This document shows, piece by piece, positions 15,335 to 22,112 of a stretch of DNA of 22,112 nucleotides. Each line of letters starts with the position of its first letter. Positions within the stretch are counted from its first letter, which is position 1. The notes below the pieces were generated by a model. The model was given only the letters and a program-made list of their open reading frames with translations. It was not told the origin of the DNA and made no database searches. Source of the DNA: DASXTK01 sp036505485 (GTDB lineage Bacteria; Actinomycetota; Acidimicrobiia; Acidimicrobiales; VFJN01); NCBI GenBank assembly GCA_036505485.1, contig DASXTK010000138.1, positions 1-22,112 on the forward strand, read 5' to 3'. A program made the translations under genes and the position numbers.

Positions 15335-16081
15335 TCAGCCGGCCAGGACCACCTGGCGCACCACCCAGCCCACCGAGCCGGAGATCGCGCCGCTCTGGAG
15401 GGCATCGAGTCCGGCCGCTATTCGATCGACCTCGTGCGGACCGGCCAGCCCCTGCGCGATGGCGTCGTCGCGCCAGTTGGTGAGGTTCATGCGGTAGATG
15501 CGGGCCGCCAGCGCGGGTTCCACGTCGATGCGGACGAGCCGGCCGCCCAGCGGTTCGAGCAGCAGACCGGCGTACATCGATCCGCCGCCGCCCTCGACCA
15601 CCGCAGCCACCATGTCCTCGTAGGCCTGCAGCACCCCGAGCGGGGTCTCGATGGTCTGCACCTCCTCCAGCACGACGACCCCGCCGGGACCGACCGCGCC
15701 CCGCCAGCCCTCCACCAGCCCCAGCGCATCGGGCAGGTGAGCCAGGAGCAACCGGGCGTAGAGGGCCTCGAACGGCTCGCCGGGCAAGGGCAACCGGGTG
15801 ACGTCGTGCACCGCGAAGCTGACCATCGGCTCGGAGGTGAGCCCGGTCGCCAGCTCCACGAACCGGACCGAGCTGTCGAGCCCGACTGTCGCCGCCGGCG
15901 CGCAGGTCTGGTGGATGAGCCGGGTGCTGTAGCCGGGACCGCAGCCGAGGTCGACGACGCTTCGCCGTCCACCGCCGACCGCGGTCGTGAGGAGATCGCG
16001 GGTGGTCGGTTCAAAAACCGATGCCAGCAGGTCCAAGCGGTGCGCCGCGACGTCGCTCTCACCGAACGTGTACCGACCCAT
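15335..16081 (-). CDS. SAM-dependent class I methyltransferase
   Basis: A 248-aa Rossmann-fold methyltransferase: motif I VVDLGCGPGYSTRL (42-55), acidic motif II GLDSSVRFVELA (67-78) and motif III-like AVHDVTRLPLPGEPFEALYA (90-109), followed by LLLAHLPD, where the post-III strand and helix belong. ATG 16081 (MGRYTFGESDVAAHRLDLLA) is chosen as the natural N-terminus of such proteins (GEsxxAxxRL); no strong Shine-Dalgarno is present. It lies 76 nt upstream of the 45-aa membrane peptide and UbiA on the same strand, so an operon modifying one small molecule or lipid is plausible. Substrate unknown. Confidence 0.88.
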   Translation of the reverse strand: MGRYTFGESDVAAHRLDLLASVFEPTTRDLLTTAVGGGRRSVVDLGCGPGYSTRLIHQTCAPAATVGLDSSVRFVELATGLTSEPMVSFAVHDVTRLPLPGEPFEALYARLLLAHLPDALGLVEGWRGAVGPGGVVVLEEVQTIETPLGVLQAYEDMVAAVVEGGGGSMYAGLLLEPLGGRLVRIDVEPALAARIYRMNLTNWRDDAIAQGLAGPHEVDRIAAGLDALQSGAISGSVGWVVRQVVLAG

Positions 16082-16155
16082 GGCCGGAGTCTCGGCCTCC
16101 CGAGCCCGCAGATCCAGCGGGAATTCACGCTTGCCCACGGTCCCACAGCAGGCCG

Positions 16156-16161
16156 TAGGGT
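16156..16161 (+). promoter_or_regulatory. -10 box for the DinB-like gene
   Basis: TAGGGT, 7 nt before ATG 16169, with no Shine-Dalgarno. A possible -35, TTGCCC, sits 19 nt upstream. Confidence 0.5.
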
Positions 16162-16168
16162 CCTGTTC

Positions 16169-16723
16169 ATGCCCATCGTGCCGGATACCAAGGACTGGAC
16201 CTGGGTGTTGGAGCGGCGGTGTCCCGAGTGCGGATTCGACGCGTCGACCACTCCCCGCGACAAGGTCGCCAACCTGATACGCGAGAACGCCTACGAGTGG
16301 CAGAAGGTCCTGGGCCACGCCGAGCGGTTGCGGGACCGCCCGGCGCAGGACCGCTGGTCGGCGCTGGAGTACGCCTGCCACGTCCGGGACGTCTTCCGCC
16401 TCTACGACTTCCGGCTCGGGCTGATGCTCAGCCAGGACGAGCCCACCTTCCCCAACTGGGATCAGGACGCCAGCGCCATCGAGGATCGCTACAACGAGCA
16501 GGACCCCCTGGCCGTGGCCCGCGATCTCACCGACGGAGCGGCAGGGCTGGCCCGCAGCTTCGACAGTGTGGAGGGCGACGCCTGGGACCGCACCGGCCTG
16601 CGCAGCGACGGGGCCCGGTTCACGGTCGACACCTTCTCCCGCTACCTGGTGCACGACCCCATCCATCACATCTGGGACGTCCAACGCGGATTCGAGTCCC
16701 TAGGGACGGTCACGGACGGGTAG
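16169..16723 (+). CDS. DinB-like four-helix metal-binding protein
   Basis: A 184-aa protein of the DinB/YfiT superfamily, a four-helix bundle using three histidines to bind a divalent metal. Candidate ligands are H71 in EYACHVRDVFRLYD and the pair H162 and H166 in VHDPIHHIWDVQRG, which keep the HxxxH spacing. An N-terminal CPECGFD (C18, C21) precedes the bundle and is, from memory, common in actinobacterial members. Some relatives are thiol-dependent S-transferases, but most have no assigned reaction. The start follows TAGGGT by 7 nt and appears leaderless. Divergent from the methyltransferase gene, sharing an 87-bp gap. Confidence 0.87.
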   Translation: MPIVPDTKDWTWVLERRCPECGFDASTTPRDKVANLIRENAYEWQKVLGHAERLRDRPAQDRWSALEYACHVRDVFRLYDFRLGLMLSQDEPTFPNWDQDASAIEDRYNEQDPLAVARDLTDGAAGLARSFDSVEGDAWDRTGLRSDGARFTVDTFSRYLVHDPIHHIWDVQRGFESLGTVTDG

Positions 16724-16732
16724 CGCCGCGAC

Positions 16733-16738
16733 TACGGT
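16733..16738 (+). promoter_or_regulatory. -10 box for the coiled-coil gene
   Basis: TACGGT, 8 nt before GTG 16747, no Shine-Dalgarno. It supports this GTG as the start. Confidence 0.5.
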
Positions 16739-16746
16739 CCCCCGAC

Positions 16747-17442
16747 GTGTGGGGCAGGCGTAAGCAGACCGAGAAGGCCCTCGCAGCCGCCCAGGCCGAA
16801 TGCCGCCGGCTGACCGCGGAACGCGACCTCGCGCAGGCCGAGTGGGACAAGGCGACCCTGGCCGGCAAGCAGGTCGCGGCAGCTCGGGACGAGGCGCTGG
16901 CCCAACGGGACCAGGCCCTGTCCGCCGCGGCAAAAGCCCAGACCGCGGCGGCCGAGGCCCAATCCCACCTCGACAGCCGGCCGCCTCCCCCCAGCACAAC
17001 CGACGAGGCCATCGAGCGGCTGTGGCCTCTGGTGCTGGCCGATCTGGCCCGGCGCTGGGCCGCCACCTGCGGCGTGCCGCCGGGCGGACGGGCCGCCACG
17101 CCCGGACCGGCCTCGGCCCAGTTGACCGAGGGTCTGGCCCGCGAGACCGAGCGGCTGCGCGAGGAGGTTGGAGTCGACGTCAGCTTCACCGCCACGTCCG
17201 ACCTCGACCCGGCCAACCCGGTCGTGTTCCTGCTGACCGCCACCGACCTGCTCGGGGCCCTGGCCGCCAGCTGCGAGCGGGTCACCGTCGAGTTGGACGG
17301 TCAGCTCCGGCTCACTGGCGAGACGTGGACCGAGCTGGGCGACGAGCTGGAGACCGCCCGCTCCCGAGCCATAGCCGCCGGCGCCGCGGTCGATCCCATC
17401 GACATCGGCGACGAACAAGTCCGGATAGTCGTCCAGGCGTAA
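16747..17442 (+). CDS. Coiled-coil protein of unknown function
   Basis: A 231-aa soluble protein. After MWGRRKQTEKALAAAQAE it is an Ala/Glu/Gln-rich coiled coil to about residue 78, then a Pro-rich hinge (PPPPS) and a C-terminal mixed alpha/beta domain of ~140 residues, containing ERLWPLVLADLARRWAATCG and a late VTVELDGQLRLTGETW. No signal peptide or membrane helix. I do not recognise the C-terminal domain; its helix-then-strand order loosely recalls a decayed GHKL-type ATPase, but the N and G boxes are not seen, so I do not assert that. It starts 23 nt after the DinB gene with its own -10. Confidence 0.75.
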   Translation: MWGRRKQTEKALAAAQAECRRLTAERDLAQAEWDKATLAGKQVAAARDEALAQRDQALSAAAKAQTAAAEAQSHLDSRPPPPSTTDEAIERLWPLVLADLARRWAATCGVPPGGRAATPGPASAQLTEGLARETERLREEVGVDVSFTATSDLDPANPVVFLLTATDLLGALAASCERVTVELDGQLRLTGETWTELGDELETARSRAIAAGAAVDPIDIGDEQVRIVVQA

Positions 17443-17459
17443 TCGTTCTTGGTGCGGAG

Positions 17460-18479
17460 TTACTCGTCTGGGGCGCGGGCTCGGCTGGGAGCTACCCGGG
17501 GCGGCTCGTTGGGCATCTTGGGGTAGACGGGCGGCCAGGGGGCATCCAGCAGCCCGTTGGCGGTGTCCCGCTCGTGCATGGCCAGGAGCGGCTCGAGCGA
17601 CTGGGGTTCGTCGGCGATGTCCCCCCAGGGATCTCCCTGGGCCGCCACCCGGGCGGGAACCGACGCCAACGTGAGGTCGAACGGATCGATGTCGTCCAGC
17701 TCGTCCCAGCTCAACGGGGTGGACACCCGGCCGTCCACCTGCGAGCGCACCGACCACGCCCCGAACACCGTCTTGTGAGGAGCGTTCTGGTTGTAGTCGA
17801 CGAAGATGCGCTTGCCCCGCTCCTCCTTCCACCAGGCCGCGGTCAGCAGGTCGGGACGGCGTCGCTCCAGCTCACGGGCCACCGCCACCGCGGCCGAGCG
17901 CACCTGGTAGGCGTCCCAACGGGGTTGCAGCCGGACGTAGACGTGCAGGCCGCGGTTGCCCGTGGTCTTGGGATGGGAGGCCAGCCCCAACTCGTCGAGC
18001 AGGTCCTTCAGCACGTGGGCCGCCTGCCGGGCCTCGTTGAAGCCGGTGCCGGGCTGGGGGTCCAGGTCGAGGCGCAGCTCGTCGGCGTGCTCCGGGTCCT
18101 CGGCCCGATACGGCCACACGTGGAAGCCCAGGCAGCCCAGGTTCACCGCCCAGGCGATGTGGGCCACGTCGCCGGCCACCATGGCTCGGGACGGGGTGCC
18201 GTTCACCGTCTCCACCATGGTGGTCTGCAGCCACTCGGGAGCGTTCTTGGGCACCCGCTTCTGGAAGAAGTTCGGGCCACCCGCACCCTGGGGGAACCGC
18301 TGCATCAAGACCGGACGTCCGCCCATGGCCTTCATCAGCGGCTCGGCGACGGCCATGTAGTAGTGGACCAGATCGAGCTTGGTCTCGCCCCGGACCGGGA
18401 AGAACACCTTGTCAGGGCTGGAGATCGAGACGTCGTGTCCAGCGATCGTGACGACGCTGGCATCCCGGGCGCCACTCAT
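17460..18479 (-). CDS. LigD-type polymerase/primase domain protein (stand-alone)
   Basis: A 339-aa protein of the archaeo-eukaryotic primase superfamily, matching the POL domain of bacterial ligase LigD but without the ligase or nuclease domains. Key elements: the early SSPDKVFFP motif (20-28), catalytic LRLDLDPQPG with D138 and D140, KTTGNRGLHVYV (171-182, with H179), and the third catalytic Asp in FVDYNQN (D228). Such enzymes fill gaps or add nucleotides, preferring ribonucleotides, in end joining and excision repair; mycobacterial Prim-PolC proteins are stand-alone examples. No Ku or ligase gene lies in this window. ATG 18479 is probably leaderless, 8 nt after TACCGT. Confidence 0.93.
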   Translation of the reverse strand: MSGARDASVVTIAGHDVSISSPDKVFFPVRGETKLDLVHYYMAVAEPLMKAMGGRPVLMQRFPQGAGGPNFFQKRVPKNAPEWLQTTMVETVNGTPSRAMVAGDVAHIAWAVNLGCLGFHVWPYRAEDPEHADELRLDLDPQPGTGFNEARQAAHVLKDLLDELGLASHPKTTGNRGLHVYVRLQPRWDAYQVRSAAVAVARELERRRPDLLTAAWWKEERGKRIFVDYNQNAPHKTVFGAWSVRSQVDGRVSTPLSWDELDDIDPFDLTLASVPARVAAQGDPWGDIADEPQSLEPLLAMHERDTANGLLDAPWPPVYPKMPNEPPRVAPSRARAPDE

Positions 18480-18487
18480 GTCGCAGC

Positions 18488-18493
18488 ACGGTA
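18488..18493 (-). promoter_or_regulatory. -10 box for the LigD-type polymerase gene
   Basis: TACCGT on the minus strand, 8 nt before ATG 18479, with no ribosome site. Confidence 0.5.
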
Positions 18494-18536
18494 TCGGCCG
18501 CTGTCACAGGGCGCAGCCCTATCTCGTCGTGGAGGT

Positions 18537-18935
18537 ATGACAACCAACGAGACCAAGCCAGACCAGTACTTCGGCCCGATCGCCGACGCCAAGACCATCC
18601 TGCTCACCACCTACCGCCGCGACGGCACCCCGGTGGCCACCCCGGTGCACGTGGTGGCCACGGGCGACGTCGCCTACATTCGCACCTTCGACCCCTCCGG
18701 GAAGCTGAAGCGGATGCGCCACAACCCGGAAGTCACCGTGGCCCCATCGACCATGCGGGGGCGGGTCCTCGGCGAATCCCGGCTGGCCCGGGCCCGGATC
18801 CTGAGCGGCGCCGAGTCCGATGCCGTGGCCCAGGCGCTGAGCCGCAAGTACCGCATCGTCCACCGCTTCCTGATCCCCTGGTTCCACCGCCGCAAGGGGC
18901 TCACCACGGTCCACATCGAGCTGACCCCGGCATGA
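18537..18935 (+). CDS. PPOX-class protein, Rv2061-like (probable F420 enzyme)
   Basis: A 132-aa split-beta-barrel flavin/deazaflavin-binding protein. The pattern KTILLTTYRRDGTPVATPVH, then AYIRTFDPSGKLKRMRHNPE and VTVAPSTMRGRVLG, is that of the Rv2061 family of pyridoxamine-oxidase-like, probably F420-dependent oxidoreductases. Substrates of the family are mostly unknown. A GGAGGT lies directly against ATG 18537 with no spacer, which is unusual and would make initiation weak; no better in-frame start is visible. Its stop overlaps a following 39-codon ORF as ATGA. Divergent from the LigD-type gene. Confidence 0.9.
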   Translation: MTTNETKPDQYFGPIADAKTILLTTYRRDGTPVATPVHVVATGDVAYIRTFDPSGKLKRMRHNPEVTVAPSTMRGRVLGESRLARARILSGAESDAVAQALSRKYRIVHRFLIPWFHRRKGLTTVHIELTPA

Positions 18936-19051
18936 GGACCTGCTACGACGACCGGACCGTGGTGTTCGCCTTCGTGGTCAACGAGGGTCGGATCACCCAC
19001 ATCGACCTGGTCGCGAACCCGCACAAGCTGGACGGTGCGGGCGGTCTCTGA
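18932..19051 (+). pseudogene. Remnant of a SnoaL/ECF41-type sigma factor C-terminus
   Basis: A 39-codon open frame (MRTCYDDRTVVFAFVVNEGR, then ITHIDLVANPHKL), starting within the stop of the PPOX gene (ATGA). The text strongly resembles the last ~35 residues of the SnoaL-like domain ending ECF41-type sigma factors, where an FxVxxGRIxxIDxxADPEKL line is typical. Everything before it (sigma regions 2 and 4 and most of SnoaL) is absent, so I read it as a gene fragment left by deletion, possibly still translated by coupling. The assignment is by eye from a short sequence. Confidence 0.55.
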
Positions 19052-19065
19052 GCCACTCGCCGGTA

Positions 19066-19082
19066 CACCACTCAAAGTGGTG
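19066..19082. promoter_or_regulatory. Inverted repeat upstream of the stalk protein gene
   Basis: CACCACT-CAA-AGTGGTG, perfect 7-bp arms, 7 nt upstream of a TACGTT -10 candidate. It is well placed for an operator, or a weak terminator for the preceding fragment. Confidence 0.4.
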
Positions 19083-19089
19083 GCTCCAC

Positions 19090-19095
19090 TACGTT
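19090..19095 (+). promoter_or_regulatory. -10 candidate for the stalk protein gene
   Basis: TACGTT. Transcription would begin near 19102, giving a ~35-nt leader that contains the AGGAG ribosome site at 19125-19129. Confidence 0.4.
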
Positions 19096-19135
19096 GGACC
19101 TCCCGGGCTGGCGGACTGGCTGCGAGGAGAGGCCC

Positions 19136-19966
19136 ATGCAAGCTCGTGATCGTTCCACCTGGACGCGCCTGGCCGCGTCGGTGATCGCGGGCGGCCTCGT
19201 GGCCGTTGTCGTCGGGGCCTCGGTGGCGGCGGCCCAGGAAGGTGTGGATCCGCAGCAGGAGACCACGACCACCACGACGGCTCCGCCGACGACAACGACC
19301 ACGACGCAGCCGCCGACCACCACGACCACGGCTCCGCCCACCACGACCACGACGGCGCCAACGACCACGACGACCCGCCCGGCCACCACTACGACGACCC
19401 GGGCCACGACCACGACGTCCACCAGCACCACGACGACCACCCAGGCCACCACCACGACGACCAAGGCCGGCGACGACGACTCCGACACCCCCAAGTGGAT
19501 CGCCATCGGGCTCGTCGCCTTGGCGTTGCTCGGGGCGCTGGGCTGGCTGATCGCCTCGATCATGCGCAACCGCGAGAAGACCGCCACCTGGGACAGCGAG
19601 CGCATGGCGCTGCTCGACGACGCCCAGAGCGCCCACGACGACACCATCGACCTGATCGCCCGGTGGACCAGCCTCCCGCCCGGGCAGCGCGCCCAGCGCT
19701 GGTCACAGGAGATGGAGCGGCTCGAACGCTTGCGCAGCCATCTGTCCCGCCTGAACGCCCGAGGCCCCGAGGGTCCGGCCCGCACGGCCATGCAGGAGGT
19801 GGCCAGCGCGGTCGATGACCTGCGCATCGCCTTGGGTCAGACCGACGCCACCACCGGGCTCCAGGGCCCTTCCGCCACCCAGCAGATGGCCTACCCACCC
19901 GCCGGCGCGGCCGGCGCTGCGGCCGATCTTCAGGCCGCGATACGCCGCGCTCGCCCGCCCGGTTGA
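19136..19966 (+). CDS. Thr-rich stalk membrane protein, unknown function
   Basis: A 276-aa protein: signal peptide (about 1-33, ending ASVAAA), a Thr-rich stalk (about 43-109, runs of T broken by AP, QPP, RP), an acidic spacer (GDDDSD), a transmembrane helix (about 121-142) and a ~130-residue cytoplasmic helical part, including SERMALLDDAQSAHDDTIDL and QEMERLERLRSHLSRLNARG. If cleaved, it is a type I membrane protein with an extended, possibly O-mannosylated stalk and a helical intracellular domain. ATG 19136 has AGGAG 6 nt upstream. I do not recognise the cytoplasmic domain. The next gene, a class A PBP, starts 81 nt further on with its own -10. Confidence 0.85.
   Translation: MQARDRSTWTRLAASVIAGGLVAVVVGASVAAAQEGVDPQQETTTTTTAPPTTTTTTQPPTTTTTAPPTTTTTAPTTTTTRPATTTTTRATTTTSTSTTTTTQATTTTTKAGDDDSDTPKWIAIGLVALALLGALGWLIASIMRNREKTATWDSERMALLDDAQSAHDDTIDLIARWTSLPPGQRAQRWSQEMERLERLRSHLSRLNARGPEGPARTAMQEVASAVDDLRIALGQTDATTGLQGPSATQQMAYPPAGAAGAAADLQAAIRRARPPG
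19262..19462 (+). repeat. ACC/ACG low-complexity tract coding the Thr stalk
   Basis: About 200 bp of nearly pure ACC/ACG codons with interspersed CC-rich triplets, encoding the Thr-rich stalk. Such tracts expand and contract, so length may vary between strains. The antisense poly-Val frame is an artefact. Confidence 0.85.
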
Positions 19967-20030
19967 CCGGTCCTTACCACGAAGATTCGGCTCGGTCGAC
20001 CACCTAGAGTAGTTTTTTCGCCTCACTGGG

Positions 20031-20036
20031 TATTGT
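20031..20036 (+). promoter_or_regulatory. -10 candidate for the PBP gene
   Basis: TATTGT, 11 nt before ATG 20048. No Shine-Dalgarno precedes the ATG, so the transcript would have a very short leader. A TTTTTT run just upstream (about 20013-20018) may belong to a weak terminator of the preceding gene. Confidence 0.4.
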
Positions 20037-20047
20037 CTCGGCCGCCC

Positions 20048-22112
<2,065 letters not shown>

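Noticed and set aside
15125..16168. Upstream extension of the DinB-like frame through the methyltransferase gene
   Set aside because: The extension is antisense to a clear methyltransferase; the leaderless ATG at 16169 explains the start.
16800..18536. Upstream extension of the PPOX frame
   Set aside because: It crosses the coiled-coil gene in another frame and is antisense to the LigD-type gene; the PPOX family length fits the start at 18537.
19262..19462. CRISPR-like or tandem-repeat array
   Set aside because: It is a codon-level Thr-rich coding tract without spacers.

Overview
The window is GC-rich throughout and densely coded on both strands. Its gene families point to a high-GC actinomycete: SigE-like ECF sigma factors, a WYL regulator, an Rv2061-type PPOX/F420 protein, a stand-alone LigD-type polymerase domain, an LCP protein and a class A penicillin-binding protein. 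At least eight genes have a -10-like hexamer only 6-9 nt before the start codon and no Shine-Dalgarno sequence, the pattern of leaderless transcription common in Actinomycetota. An Acidimicrobiia-like lineage is plausible but unproven. I saw no rRNA, tRNA, CRISPR array, insertion sequence or transposase.

Layout. Bases 1-167 hold nothing I can call. 168-1562 (-) is an ECF sigma/membrane anti-sigma pair whose sigma gene is split by a frameshift. 1637-4239 (+) has a class I [4Fe-4S] fumarase, a lipoprotein and a small two-helix membrane protein. That last gene ends inside a 48-nt palindromic repeat. 4312-7541 (-) is a MacB/FtsX-type ABC permease with its ATPase. 7655-8416 (+) is a lipoprotein with a decayed HAD-like domain, followed by a strong terminator. 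8611-10373 (+) is a 59-aa membrane peptide coupled to a bacterial-PH-domain membrane protein with a long Pro-rich tail. A convergent RDD membrane protein follows.

10934-12515 (-) is a second ECF sigma gene, overlapping by 8 nt an LCP (LytR-CpsA-Psr) gene whose N-terminus looks like that of a membrane anti-sigma factor. 12575-13740 is a divergent pair, a 50-aa basic protein (-) and a WYL regulator (+), sharing a 62-bp gap with an 11-bp perfect inverted repeat. 13741-14110 is non-coding: two terminator-like hairpins in opposite orientation flank a second copy of the 48-nt palindrome.

14111-16081 (-) encodes a SAM methyltransferase, a 45-aa membrane peptide and a UbiA prenyltransferase, probably one operon. 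16169-17442 (+) encodes a DinB-like protein and a coiled-coil protein. 17460-18479 (-) is the LigD-type polymerase domain. 18537-19051 (+) is the PPOX protein, coupled to a 39-codon ORF that looks like the tail of an ECF41-type sigma factor. 19136-19966 (+) is a Thr-rich stalk membrane protein. 20048-22112 (+) is a class A PBP cut by the window end.

Many products act at the envelope (PBP, LCP, ABC exporter, two sigma/membrane-protein pairs, lipoproteins, PH and RDD proteins). The window therefore reads as housekeeping chromosome with an envelope and stress-signalling bias rather than a mobile island. The least explained items are the palindromic repeat family, the sigma-LCP coupling and several tiny coupled membrane peptides.
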